Source: a bacterium
GTDB taxonomy: Bacteria > Auribacterota > Auribacteria > Auribacterales > Auribacteraceae
NCBI GenBank assembly: GCA_018435605.1
Contig: JAHDNF010000011.1
Location: 62,001 to 126,000, forward strand
DNA: 64,000 bases
Reading direction: 5' to 3'
The notes beneath the pieces were generated by a model. The model saw nothing but the letters and a program-made list of their open reading frames with translations. It did no database searches and was not told the DNA's origin. Positions 1 through 8,805 of the stretch are shown here, in pieces. Position numbers and translations under genes: made by a program. How positions within the stretch are numbered: position 1 is the stretch's first letter; every line of letters starts with the position of its first letter.

Positions 1-2113
1 TACATCTATTTCTAAACAAAAAACTTATGACACACGTCAAAATATAGAGCTTTGCGCCGTCGCTACAACCGATGAAACCGCTCTTAGCGCTATCCGGTCG
101 GGTGCGGACAGCGTTTACCTCGACGCGGGTATCGACAACGCAACAGCGAAAGTGTGCGGGACAACTACGGAAAGAGCGTCTGTATTATGCAGGTACATCC
201 GGCAGGAAGGCCGGTTATGGTATTTGTATCTCAATAAAATATTCAATGAAAGATCCCTGCAGGACGTATTCCGATTGCTCGAATGGGCTCAACTCAATGG
301 CGCATCCGGTTTTCTAATATCCGACACAGGCGTTTTGCGAATCGCACTGCGCTATTTTTCCCAGATACCTGTTCACGGCGGCCCGCTACTTAATATCCAT
401 ACTGCCGACGGAGTTCGCCAGCTGGCAAAAATGGGGGTATCGCGCGTTATCCTATCCGAAGAATTGAATATCGAGGAAATAACACAGATAGCAAAAGCCG
501 CGGATAATATTGAATATCAGGTAACTATTCACGGCGAATCCTGTTTTTCGTCGCCCGGGTTATGCCAATGTAGCAGTTATGCCGGACGAAAAAGCGCTAA
601 ATTCACATCATGCGACAGGTTATGCCGTAACCGGTGGTCTATAAACGGCAGTAAAGATTTTTATCTGTCAAGACATGATATCTGCGCGATAAACTGCGTT
701 GACCGGCTGGTTGACGCCGGCATAACATCCATGTCCATAAGCGGATACTCCGATATGCCGAATATCGTCGAAAAAATAGCTCTGATATATAGGACGGCTA
801 TAGACGCTACAGGCACTCCGGTATACCGCCCGATCCATAAAAACATGGCTTCCCGCCTTAAAAACAGCCTATCTCGGGTTTTTGACGAGGAATATTACAC
901 CGCAGGCAATAGCCTCACCGCCCAAACCGTCAAAACCGCCTGTCCGGGCAAATACATAGGTTCTGTTCTCAGGGCTACTCAACGCAAACTGGAAATAGAA
1001 TTGTCGGACGGTAATTCTATACATAAAGGCGATACTTTAGTCATCTATGACAACACGCTTGAAGCATATTCGGATATAACCGTATCCGATCTGCGTAAAG
1101 ACAGCGATACGTGCTACACTATTATTCTTAACCGATATTTTCCTCCCGGATCGCCTGTTTACCTAATACGTGCCGCGTCATGGGACAACTCAGCGATAAA
1201 AAACGAACTGGCAGGTATCTATAAATATTATACGGTCGAAGACCCGCACGGCAAACTCACTTCCGAACGCCACCTGCGCCGCAGGCAGTTTGTCGAAGAC
1301 ATGCGCAAAGAACAAATAGACGCAACCCGCAAAGGCGACAAGCCCATGGTATTCGCGCGGTTCGAAAACCCTCAGTGGTCGTTTCTACTAAACGACAACA
1401 CAGTAGACTACGCTACGTTCGTAATGAATACGGAATATATAGGCAATATAGAAAGCATCGCGGAAAAATGGAAAAAGCATCGTAGCAAAGTGGTATTCGA
1501 GCTACCGCCCCTTATTTTCGATACAGACCTGCCCGCTTATAAAAAGGCTGTAGAATACCTGCTTGCGCAACAATACCGCTCGTTTGCCGTAAACAACATA
1601 GGGCAGTTGCCGTTATTTGAAGGCAAGAATGTCACATTGATGGCCGGAGCGGACATTACCTGCCTTAACCGCCAGTCGGTTTTATTTCTTCGGGAACAGG
1701 GAATATCTTATGCCACATATTGTCTTGAAGCCGATTACGTGAATTTTCAGGCGCTGGCATCACATCAGACCAGTTGCGCTTTATGTTTAACCGTATTTTT
1801 CGTGCCGGTAATTATGCGCTCGCGAATCGATCTTTCCGCGCATTTACAGTCCGGCTCAGTGATAGAAGATACCAAAGGCGGACAGTTTATAGTTATTCGC
1901 GAAAACAAAAGCACGATTCTGCTCCCTTCCGCACCCGTATCGATTACGCATCTTATAGCAAAATTTAAAACTTCTGATCTGGCGGGAATAATTATAGACC
2001 TGTCCTACATAACTCCATCGACAGGTGAATGGGAAAGGTTTTTCACGGCATACGATGAATCGGAAGCTATTTCCGGAGCGACTCAGTTTAATTTTTTCAG
2101 CAAACTGCGCTGA
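1..2113 (+). CDS. U32-family protein (RlhA/TrhP/UbiU-like), 5' end outside window
   Basis: The reading frame is open from base 2, and the residues before the first ATG at 152 already match the family's N-terminal strand and helix (IELCAVATTDETALSAIRSG, then ADSVYLDAG). The ATG at 152 is therefore internal and the true start lies left of the window. A cysteine-rich segment follows (CFSSPGLCQCSSYAGRK, then SCDRLCRNRW), at the place where U32 proteins carry the conserved cysteines that bind an Fe-S cluster in UbiU/UbiV-type members. It leads into FYLSRHDICAIN and a GITSMSISGY stretch typical of the barrel. A long C-terminal part follows, as in RlhA-type members with DUF3656. Characterised relatives hydroxylate rRNA, tRNA or ubiquinone precursors, and older annotation calls them peptidases. 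The substrate here cannot be read from sequence. An RNA-modifying role is plausible because an RNA helicase gene follows, but that is inference. Confidence 0.82.
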   Translation, partial: TSISKQKTYDTRQNIELCAVATTDETALSAIRSGADSVYLDAGIDNATAKVCGTTTERASVLCRYIRQEGRLWYLYLNKIFNERSLQDVFRLLEWAQLNGASGFLISDTGVLRIALRYFSQIPVHGGPLLNIHTADGVRQLAKMGVSRVILSEELNIEEITQIAKAADNIEYQVTIHGESCFSSPGLCQCSSYAGRKSAKFTSCDRLCRNRWSINGSKDFYLSRHDICAINCVDRLVDAGITSMSISGYSDMPNIVEKIALIYRTAIDATGTPVYRPIHKNMASRLKNSLSRVFDEEYYTAGNSLTAQTVKTACPGKYIGSVLRATQRKLEIELSDGNSIHKGDTLVIYDNTLEAYSDITVSDLRKDSDTCYTIILNRYFPPGSPVYLIRAASWDNSAIKNELAGIYKYYTVEDPHGKLTSERHLRRRQFVEDMRKEQIDATRKGDKPMVFARFENPQWSFLLNDNTVDYATFVMNTEYIGNIESIAEKWKKHRSKVVFELPPLIFDTDLPAYKKAVEYLLAQQYRSFAVNNIGQLPLFEGKNVTLMAGADITCLNRQSVLFLREQGISYATYCLEADYVNFQALASHQTSCALCLTVFFVPVIMRSRIDLSAHLQSGSVIEDTKGGQFIVIRENKSTILLPSAPVSITHLIAKFKTSDLAGIIIDLSYITPSTGEWERFFTAYDESEAISGATQFNFFSKLR

Positions 2114-2225
2114 AATCATTTCTTGCTTTAAAAAAATACCGTCAAAAAAAATATTGCACACCTTGATCGATTAAAAATTGTATCCAATCTTGTTTTTTTA
2201 TGATATACTGCTTGCTTTTACATAC

Positions 2226-2242
2226 TGCGCGTTTTTTGCGCA
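2226..2242 (+). other. Small hairpin in helicase leader
   Basis: TGCGC (2226-2230) and GCGCA (2238-2242) can pair around a U-rich 7-nt loop, 28 nt upstream of the helicase ATG. A TATACT hexamer at 2204-2209 could be the -10 element, although no good -35 is seen at standard spacing. A structured leader would fit the leader-based control known for some RNA helicase genes. This is a weak call on a 5-bp stem. Confidence 0.3.
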
Positions 2243-2270
2243 CAACAAAAGGAATTAAGGATATCACTAA

Positions 2271-3731
2271 ATGGATTCATTCGCGGATTTAAGCCTGTCG
2301 CAACAAATGTTGCAAACCCTCAAAAACAAAGGTTTCGAGCTTCCCACGCCGATTCAGCAGAAAACTATCAGGGCAATGTTCGAACTCGATAAAGATATTG
2401 TCGGACAAGCCCAAACCGGAACCGGAAAAACCGCCGCGTTCGGTATACCTATCATAGAAATGCTCCAAGAACACACAGGACACACGCAGGCGCTCGTTTT
2501 GACCCCCACTCGCGAGCTGGCAATACAGGTGGCGGAAGAACTCCAGTCACTCAAAGGCAAAAAAAATTTAAAAATCGCGCCCATTTACGGCGGACAAGCT
2601 ATAGGATTGCAGTTCCGATCTCTGGAAAAAGGTTTGGATATAGTTGTGGGAACACCCGGCAGGGTAATCGACCATATTAACCGCGGAACTCTGAAACTGG
2701 GTAAAATACGATATTTTGTCCTCGATGAGGCCGACGAAATGTTAAATATGGGTTTTATCGAGGAAGTTCAGGCGGTTATCGAAGCGACTCCAACAGATAA
2801 ACGAACTATGCTTTTCTCGGCAACCATGCCGCGGGAAATAGAGATGATCGCCCGCCGGTATCTGGGCGACTACGAAACACTCAAAGTAACCCCTGAACAG
2901 CTTACCATCGCCCAGACCGATCAGATTTATTTTGTGGTCAACGAGTCGGATAAATTCGAAGCTCTGTGCAGGATAATAGACATAGAAGACGACTTCTACG
3001 GGCTGGTGTTCTGCCGTACAAAAATAGACGTAGACAAAGTGGCGCACCACCTCATGGACCGCGGATACGACGCCGAAGCTCTCCACGGCGATATGTCTCA
3101 ATCACACCGCGAAAAAATTCTTTTGAAATTCAAAAGGCGGTTTTTTAATATCGTAGTCGCCACCGACGTAGCGGCGCGAGGAATAGATGTGCAAGACCTG
3201 ACACACGTTATCAACTATTCTTTGCCCCAGTGCCCTGAATCGTACGTTCACCGTATAGGGCGAACAGGCAGGGCTGGCAAAGAAGGAAACGCAGTAACGT
3301 TCATCACCCCCTTGGAATACCACAAGCTGGATTTTATCAGCAGAAAAACAAAAACCGATATCCGCAAAGCCATTTTGCCGGGTGTAGACGATATTATCAA
3401 TACAAAAAAAGCAAAGATAAAAAAACTGCTGGCCGCGATTATCGGCTCAAAACCCGGACCGACTTACAGCGATATGGCAAAAGAACTGCTTGAAGAAAAC
3501 GATCCAGCGGCAGTTCTGGCGGCGTTTTTGCAATATTCGTTTTCCCATCAGCTTGACGAAGGCAGATACGCTCATATAAAAGATGTTTCCGTAGAGAAAA
3601 GAGAAAAAAGCTATTTCCGCCCGGGTAAAGGACGTCATGAACGCTCATCGTCAAGCCGTCATAATTCTAAAAAGAAGCCCGCGCCGGGACCATCTCACCA
3701 CAAAACAGCAAAAAAGAAGAAAAAGAGCTAG
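2271..3731 (+). CDS. DEAD-box ATP-dependent RNA helicase
   Basis: A cytoplasmic RNA helicase of the DeaD/CshA type that unwinds short RNA duplexes during ribosome assembly or RNA decay. Visible motifs in order: Q motif (PTPIQ, about residues 25-29), motif I AQTGTGKT (47-54), PTRELA, the DEAD box in VLDEADEM, SAT, and motif VI HRIGRTGRAG. The two RecA lobes end near residue 365. A linker region and a very basic tail rich in Lys, Ser, His and Arg follow, ending in a lysine run, and probably bind RNA. At 486 residues it is longer than minimal RhlE-type helicases. It is preceded by an intergenic stretch with a TATACT hexamer and followed by a clear intrinsic terminator, so it is probably a single-gene unit. 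The exact subfamily is uncertain. Confidence 0.95.
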   Translation: MDSFADLSLSQQMLQTLKNKGFELPTPIQQKTIRAMFELDKDIVGQAQTGTGKTAAFGIPIIEMLQEHTGHTQALVLTPTRELAIQVAEELQSLKGKKNLKIAPIYGGQAIGLQFRSLEKGLDIVVGTPGRVIDHINRGTLKLGKIRYFVLDEADEMLNMGFIEEVQAVIEATPTDKRTMLFSATMPREIEMIARRYLGDYETLKVTPEQLTIAQTDQIYFVVNESDKFEALCRIIDIEDDFYGLVFCRTKIDVDKVAHHLMDRGYDAEALHGDMSQSHREKILLKFKRRFFNIVVATDVAARGIDVQDLTHVINYSLPQCPESYVHRIGRTGRAGKEGNAVTFITPLEYHKLDFISRKTKTDIRKAILPGVDDIINTKKAKIKKLLAAIIGSKPGPTYSDMAKELLEENDPAAVLAAFLQYSFSHQLDEGRYAHIKDVSVEKREKSYFRPGKGRHERSSSSRHNSKKKPAPGPSHHKTAKKKKKS

Positions 3732-3774
3732 CCGCATACAAAACAATTGAATATTTTGCTATCTGCATTTGTTG

Positions 3775-3809
3775 TGCCTGTATCCAGCTTATAAACAGGC
3801 AAGTTTTTT
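3775..3809 (+). terminator. Intrinsic terminator after RNA helicase
   Basis: TGCCTGT (3775-3781) pairs with ACAGGCA (3795-3801) around a 13-nt loop, followed by AG and six T. It sits 44 bp after the helicase stop and just before the next gene's promoter. Confidence 0.7.
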
Positions 3810-3810
3810 G

Positions 3811-3839
3811 TTGACAATACTAATATTTTTATGTATAGA
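3811..3839 (+). promoter_or_regulatory. Sigma-70-type promoter for PEP-CTERM gene
   Basis: A perfect -35 TTGACA (3811-3816), 17-bp spacer and TATAGA (3834-3839). Transcription would begin near 3846, leaving a leader of about 85 nt. The promoter abuts the helicase terminator, so the next gene is an independent unit. Confidence 0.7.
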
Positions 3840-3930
3840 TATTATATATTCGCGATTTTGGTTGTAATCTTCATATATAATTTTTTTGTATTCCTATATT
3901 AGATCAATAAAACTCAGGAGAAATGTGAAA

Positions 3931-4590
3931 ATGAAAAAATTGATAGCTGTTGTCATGTTATTCTTTTTCGCACCGTCACTACACGCTTTGACAATCGGTT
4001 TCAGAGGTACAATCATTCAAGTATTCGACCCCGACAATTTTATTGACGGCCGAGTTAACATAGGTGATACTTTCAGCGGATCAATTACTTATGATTTTTC
4101 ATCATATACATTGATTGAACATCCGAATTTGGCGATTTATGTTTACAATACTTATCCGAACGCTATAACGGTGGAACTAAATGGATTAGTTTTTATGACA
4201 AATCCTGACGGAGGGCGGTTGCGTATCAATGTCACCAATGACCGTCCTGAAGGTATTCCTGATGTATTAAGTTTCATTAGCAATGCCAGCAATATTTTCT
4301 TTGGTGAGGTCATGACGCTTTCTTCCCTTTACTGGCACCTTAGCGACACGACCGGAACAGCCTTGTCGTCGCTCGAGTTACCCGTAGCACCTCCAACATT
4401 ATCCGACTATAATCTTAATACGTTCTATATTCAACGATTTGCCGATGGAGTGGGTGATATAGGATATGATATTATAGGCAACGTTACTTTTGCGGAACAA
4501 TACGCCCCCATTCCTGAACCGATGACCGCTATATTATCTTTTATCGGGTTTACTTTACTCGGATGGCGTTTCAGGAAAAATTGTGCTTAA
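3931..4590 (+). CDS. PEP-CTERM sorting-domain protein
   Basis: A secreted protein of unknown function, 219 residues. The ATG at 3931 is chosen because AGGAG lies at 3916-3920 and because the protein then starts with a classic signal peptide (MKKLIAVVMLFFFAPSLHA). An in-frame GTG at 3925 is too close to that site. The C-terminus has the three-part sorting signal: Pro-Glu-Pro (about 195-197), a hydrophobic helix (ILSFIGFTLLGW) and a basic end (RFRKN). In known systems an exosortase cleaves this signal and the protein is delivered to the cell surface or extracellular matrix. The body is rich in beta-prone and Asn/Thr/Asp segments and resembles no enzyme I recognise. No exosortase gene is in the window, so it must act from elsewhere. 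Confidence 0.85.
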   Translation: MKKLIAVVMLFFFAPSLHALTIGFRGTIIQVFDPDNFIDGRVNIGDTFSGSITYDFSSYTLIEHPNLAIYVYNTYPNAITVELNGLVFMTNPDGGRLRINVTNDRPEGIPDVLSFISNASNIFFGEVMTLSSLYWHLSDTTGTALSSLELPVAPPTLSDYNLNTFYIQRFADGVGDIGYDIIGNVTFAEQYAPIPEPMTAILSFIGFTLLGWRFRKNCA

Positions 4591-4671
4591 TATTTTGCTT
4601 AGCCATTCGGTTTTGTCTATCCGACAGCGCTTGTCGCGTTGAAATGTAATTTTTGCAATGAAGGTAACCGG

Positions 4672-5376
4672 TCAGCGGTAATCAATCACTTCGTAATCCG
4701 GCGGGATAACGTATTCGAACAATGAATCATCCATATCGGAATTGATGTTTATTCCTGAAAAAATAAGAGTGGTAATGTCGCCGCTGGTCTCAATTATTTT
4801 TGTGGACAGCGGCACTAACTCTACGGCAGACACAGTAATTTCGCATTGAGAGACCACGCTTGAGAGACTTTCGTTTATCGGTTCCATGACAAATACATAA
4901 ACCGGCGTGCCGTCTTCAAGGGTATCGCCGGCGCATTGCATCGAAAAATCGTCGAGAAACTGGTAGATAGGTTTTCCGAGTCCTGCAAGCAGAAAGTCGA
5001 ACCGGTTATACTCGTCGATTCTGAAAATCTGAACTTGTTTGACGGCTGGAGATATGACAAACCCTCTGCTCCCTTTGACAAGAACTTTTGTACGTTCCGG
5101 TTGATTAAATTCCCATATAACCCTGTCCGGAGCCTTAAACAGAAACAAACCCGTAGACCGTTCGGTTTCCTCGAACGGCATTATGACTTTTATCTGTTCG
5201 AATTCGGATTGGAAATGATGTATGCTCTGGCGTTTCTGCTCCAGTTTATCCATAATAGCGGTAACATCCAGCAGTCCGCTACCGTCGGAAACAACGGCTT
5301 GTTCGTTATCTTGAGCATATCCGCTGAAAAATCCGGCAAACAATAAAATCAGTGCGATAAAAAAAACTCGTCTCAT
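4672..5376 (-). CDS. LolA-family outer-membrane lipoprotein carrier
   Basis: A periplasmic protein of 234 residues. A signal peptide (about residues 1-21, ending SGYA) precedes a LolA-like fold. Family signs are the early helix with SIHHFQSEFEQ, then STGLFLFKAPDRVIWEF and the NQP turn, matching the F-x-Q and G-x-L-x-x-x-x-P-x-x-x-x-W pattern of LolA. LolA proteins carry lipid-modified proteins from the inner membrane to the outer-membrane acceptor. Its start codon overlaps the stop of the upstream lipoprotein gene by four bases (ATGA), so the two are translationally coupled and probably work together. It could also be a LolA paralogue serving another amphiphilic cargo, since many bacteria have several. 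It converges with the PEP-CTERM gene. Confidence 0.72.
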   Translation of the reverse strand: MRRVFFIALILLFAGFFSGYAQDNEQAVVSDGSGLLDVTAIMDKLEQKRQSIHHFQSEFEQIKVIMPFEETERSTGLFLFKAPDRVIWEFNQPERTKVLVKGSRGFVISPAVKQVQIFRIDEYNRFDFLLAGLGKPIYQFLDDFSMQCAGDTLEDGTPVYVFVMEPINESLSSVVSQCEITVSAVELVPLSTKIIETSGDITTLIFSGININSDMDDSLFEYVIPPDYEVIDYR

Positions 5377-6227
5377 CTATCCATCTCTATCACTTGAATG
5401 TTTTCGCTTATGGTAAAAGTAAAGACGTTGTGATTGAGCGCCGGATTCAATTCTATTTTTGAAAATTCCATTATAAGCTGAAGTTGGCGGTACGGACTTT
5501 CTATTTCCATGCGTTTGGGGAAATAGCCGTACTCCGGAAAAATAAAAAAATCGGTTATTTTCACGTCCAAATCAAGTTCGCCGCTGTGGTCGAAAGTCTG
5601 ATGGCGAGTTATTTCAAACATATCGTCGTCCACCCACACCCGTTTTGCCAGCGAATAGGTTCCGTTGGTTTCCTCAAGGAAATACAAGACGTATGACGCA
5701 TCCTCGTGGACAAAAAAGCAGACGTAACGCTCGCACATTTCTTTTATATCATACAGAAGAAAAGCGTGCATAACGTCGTTGGGACGTATTTTCGTCGCCG
5801 GTTCGAGCGAATCGAGAGGCTGTTTGCTTGACCCTGTCAAAACCCGTCCTTCTTTGGGCGAGTATATATAAAAACGCTCGCTGTTGGATATTATATCAAA
5901 AATTTTGCCGGACAGCGGCTGTGACCCGTACAGACGCAGTTTGTCAGGTTTTTCCAAAGCTATTTTCCCGTCGCAATGAACGGTTTTACCCTTAGAGCGG
6001 ATTGTATCTGTGAAGGTCAGTTTCAGATCGGCTTTAAAACGCTCTACCTGAGAATTTTTCGCGTGTACGGACTGTATAAGTTCATCAAAGGTTATGGTTT
6101 TGCGCACCGGATGCGGTTGAGACTGCAGTATCCCGAAAGTTACATCATGCCGCGTAGCGCAACCTGACGTCATAATTAAAGATAACGCTACCATGCCGTA
6201 AAAAAGTTTGGAAAGATTCATTTTCAA
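5373..6227 (-). CDS. Outer-membrane lipoprotein, possible LolB-like acceptor
   Basis: A lipoprotein of about 284 residues. The N-terminus has a short hydrophobic stretch and a lipobox ending TSGC, and the residues after the Cys (ATRHDV) do not suggest inner-membrane retention. The body has segments such as RFKADLKLTFTD, GKIALEKPDKLRLYG and NSERFYIYSP, the alternating pattern of LolA/LolB-type incomplete barrels and DUF4292-like lipoproteins. Next to a LolA-like gene, and overlapping it by ATGA, the simplest reading is the outer-membrane partner of the carrier. Two starts are possible: TTG at 6227, with AAAGG six bases upstream, and ATG at 6221. The pair is transcribed divergently from the polytopic protein on the other strand. 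Confidence 0.6.
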   Translation of the reverse strand: MKMNLSKLFYGMVALSLIMTSGCATRHDVTFGILQSQPHPVRKTITFDELIQSVHAKNSQVERFKADLKLTFTDTIRSKGKTVHCDGKIALEKPDKLRLYGSQPLSGKIFDIISNSERFYIYSPKEGRVLTGSSKQPLDSLEPATKIRPNDVMHAFLLYDIKEMCERYVCFFVHEDASYVLYFLEETNGTYSLAKRVWVDDDMFEITRHQTFDHSGELDLDVKITDFFIFPEYGYFPKRMEIESPYRQLQLIMEFSKIELNPALNHNVFTFTISENIQVIEMDR

Positions 6228-6242
6228 GCATTGCCTTTTTTT

Positions 6243-6271
6243 TTGAAAAACATCATACTTACCGTTATAGG
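6243..6271 (+). promoter_or_regulatory. Promoter for spermidine-synthase-like gene
   Basis: TTGAAA (6243-6248), 17-bp spacer, TATAGG (6266-6271). It supports the downstream ATG at 6321 as the real start, because the earlier TTG at 6231 would lie upstream of the transcript. Confidence 0.5.
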
Positions 6272-6274
6272 TAA

Positions 6275-6303
6275 TATATATAATAGTATCTTAGTTCAAT
6301 CAA
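6275..6303 (-). promoter_or_regulatory. Divergent promoter for the lipoprotein/LolA-like pair
   Basis: Read on the minus strand: TTGATT (6303-6298), 17-bp spacer, TATATA (6280-6275). It interleaves with the plus-strand promoter in the same 60 bp, so the two directions may compete or be co-regulated. Confidence 0.45.
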
Positions 6304-6320
6304 GTTTTTTCAGGTGTTTT

Positions 6321-8639
6321 ATGGCGCTATATTTTATCGCCGCTTTTACGGTAGGGTTTTCGAGCCTGATATTTCAGGTCGTTTTCCTGCGTGAATTCCT
6401 TACTATTTTTTACGGAAACGAGCTGTGTATCGGCGCTATTCTGGGATTATGGCTATTCGGAATTGCCTGCGGGGCGCTTCTTGGTTCGCGTATCGCCGAC
6501 CGTATCGGACGTCTGGTTAAACCTGTATTTTTGATTATGATGATGTCCATGCACGTTCTGTTCGTGCCGGCTCTTTTTTTACTGCGAGTATCCATACCGA
6601 TTTTTATGGCCGGCAGAGGCGAGTATATACCCTTCGCGCGCCTCATCATGGCGGCATTCATGTTTATTGTCCCTATAAGTATGTTGTCCGGCATGCTGTT
6701 TCCCATGGCCTGTAGCGCCATTTATAAACGCTCTCAGGGCGGAGTAACCAGCGGCATGATTTATTTCGCGGAAGCGGCAGGGTCGCTTACAGCCGGATGC
6801 CTGTTCACGTTTTTCTTCGTAACCGTGTTCAACCATTTTCAGATGGCGTTCATACAGATTAGTATGGCATGCACGGTATGCCTGCTGTTTGTATCGCGCG
6901 TATCAAAACCACGGACGGTTGCCGGCTTTTTGATTTTCATAATCGCGGCAGTGGTATTTTTCCTAGGCTCATACCCGTCCGTGCTTGACAGATTGAGCAT
7001 ATCCGCGCGATGGGACGCTTTTTTCAGCCCGTTTTCACTGGATAGATCGGTAGATACCAAATACCAAAACATATCCCTAAGCTCCCACGGAAATCAGCTG
7101 GATATTTACTCCAACCTCAAATATTTACGATCCATTCCCGACCCTTACACAAACGAAACCTTTGCTCAGTACGCAATGTGCCAGAGTCCGAACCCTGAAA
7201 GCGTCCTGATAATTCAGGGAGTTTTTTCCGGATTAATAGACCCGTGCCGTTCCCATAACCCTTCTAGTATCGACGTTCTTGAGTTGGACGACCGTTATTA
7301 TAAGGCAATAGAGCAAGCTGTTCCCGATGCGGTAAGATCAGAGGTAGATTATCCTGAAGTGCGCATATATTTCGCCGACGGCAGGTTTTTCATAAAACAA
7401 ACCGGACGCCGTTACGACGTTGTTATCATCGACCTTCCAGACCCTGACACTGCAATGCTAAACCGGTTTTATACCCTCGATTTTTTCAAAGAACTGAAAA
7501 CGGTGTTAAAACCATCCGGCATAATCGCGTTTCATCTGACTTCCGCGCCCAACTACTTGGGCGAAACGGTAGGCAGGTACAACAGCAGTATATACAAAAC
7601 CGTTTCAAAGGTATTCGGGCAGGTAATTGTAACCCACGGCGAGATAATGTATTTTGTAGCATCCGCAAACTCCGGTTCCATAACCTCCGATCCTGTAGAG
7701 CTGATACGGCGTTACGACCAACGTAGCATAGAGCGTGATACATTCATACCGCAGGTATTTTACGATCTGATGAACGCTTCGAGGCTGGAGTTCGTGCGCG
7801 CCAATCTGGAACAACTGGCGCAATCGACACGGGCAAACACAGACGCCAATCCTGTAGCATATTATTACAATCTGTATCTTTGGGACGAATTTTCCGGTTC
7901 AGGCCTGTCCGGCGCGCTTAAATTCATAGAACGGTTTTCCGTTACACGGTTTGCCGGCATACTTCTTATACTGACATTGGGAATATTGATACCGTCGCTT
8001 ACGGCGAAAACCGCGCGCCGTAAAACAGCGTGCCTGCGTGCGGTACTGTTTTGGGTAATATGCTCGACCGGTTTTACCGCAATGGGTATAGAACTGCTAC
8101 TGCTGTTCGCGTTTCAGAATATTTTCGGATATTTGTATTCCATGATAGGGTTTATAGTGGCTCTTTTCATGTTCGGCTTGACTGTCGGTGTCATTTCCGG
8201 GATGTACGGCATACGCAAACTGCGCACAATGCAAAACGTCTTTAATATGCTTTTGATTATAGAGATTGTCATACCGCTATTCGCTTTTGCCCTGCCTGAG
8301 ACGATAAAGGTTGCCTCAACATTTTCATCGGCATGGCATATAAGGTTGCTTTTTTTCTCTTTGGTAGCTACAGGAGGTATTCTGACCGGCGTTGAGTTCC
8401 CTCTGGCAGTTCACCTTTTTTCCATAGATCAGCCGCGCGGCGGGTTCTCCAGCGGAATCCTTGACGCCGCCGATCATTTCGGGGCATTTGCCGGAGCGCT
8501 ACTGGTTGGAACATTCATCCTTCCGCTATTTGGATCCGCTCATACGGCGATACTTATAGGGTTATGTAATTTGTCGTCGTGCGTTGTTGTGGCCGCCAGC
8601 AGGTTGAATATAATGACCCGCCGGCAGGATTTTTTTTGA
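6321..8639 (+). CDS. Polytopic membrane protein with spermidine-synthase-like domain
   Basis: A protein of 772 residues built as membrane block, cytoplasmic domain, membrane block. The N-terminal block (about 1-230) has roughly seven hydrophobic helices starting with ALYFIAAFTVGFSSLIFQVV, with a GSRIADRIGR loop like that of MFS proteins. The central domain (about 280-470) has the methyltransferase fold of spermidine synthases: VLIIQGVFSG near 294, IDVLELDDRYY, and YDVVIIDLPDPDT near 365. A second membrane block ends near MTRRQ. The ATG at 6321 is chosen over an upstream TTG because of the promoter and the AGGTG just before it. Such fused proteins are widespread, but their reaction is not established; polyamine synthesis should not be assumed, as the glycine-rich cofactor loop is altered (IQGVFSG). 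Confidence 0.75.
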   Translation: MALYFIAAFTVGFSSLIFQVVFLREFLTIFYGNELCIGAILGLWLFGIACGALLGSRIADRIGRLVKPVFLIMMMSMHVLFVPALFLLRVSIPIFMAGRGEYIPFARLIMAAFMFIVPISMLSGMLFPMACSAIYKRSQGGVTSGMIYFAEAAGSLTAGCLFTFFFVTVFNHFQMAFIQISMACTVCLLFVSRVSKPRTVAGFLIFIIAAVVFFLGSYPSVLDRLSISARWDAFFSPFSLDRSVDTKYQNISLSSHGNQLDIYSNLKYLRSIPDPYTNETFAQYAMCQSPNPESVLIIQGVFSGLIDPCRSHNPSSIDVLELDDRYYKAIEQAVPDAVRSEVDYPEVRIYFADGRFFIKQTGRRYDVVIIDLPDPDTAMLNRFYTLDFFKELKTVLKPSGIIAFHLTSAPNYLGETVGRYNSSIYKTVSKVFGQVIVTHGEIMYFVASANSGSITSDPVELIRRYDQRSIERDTFIPQVFYDLMNASRLEFVRANLEQLAQSTRANTDANPVAYYYNLYLWDEFSGSGLSGALKFIERFSVTRFAGILLILTLGILIPSLTAKTARRKTACLRAVLFWVICSTGFTAMGIELLLLFAFQNIFGYLYSMIGFIVALFMFGLTVGVISGMYGIRKLRTMQNVFNMLLIIEIVIPLFAFALPETIKVASTFSSAWHIRLLFFSLVATGGILTGVEFPLAVHLFSIDQPRGGFSSGILDAADHFGAFAGALLVGTFILPLFGSAHTAILIGLCNLSSCVVVAASRLNIMTRRQDFF

Positions 8640-8805
8640 TAACACCATGCTTTTCAAAATGTTATCCATTTTTATTTCCTGTAAAAATATTCTGTTGATA
8701 CCCATATATTTGCTAAAAATTTTTCCAGACCGTCCGAAATAGAAAAGGTGAAGTGTTTTTTTGAATCGTAAGCGTACTTATGGCTCATAACACAAAGGTG
8801 ATAGC

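Noticed and set aside
6231-6320. TTG at 6231 as start of the spermidine-synthase-like gene
   Set aside because: It would lie upstream of the likely promoter and has no ribosome-binding site; ATG 6321 begins the first membrane helix.
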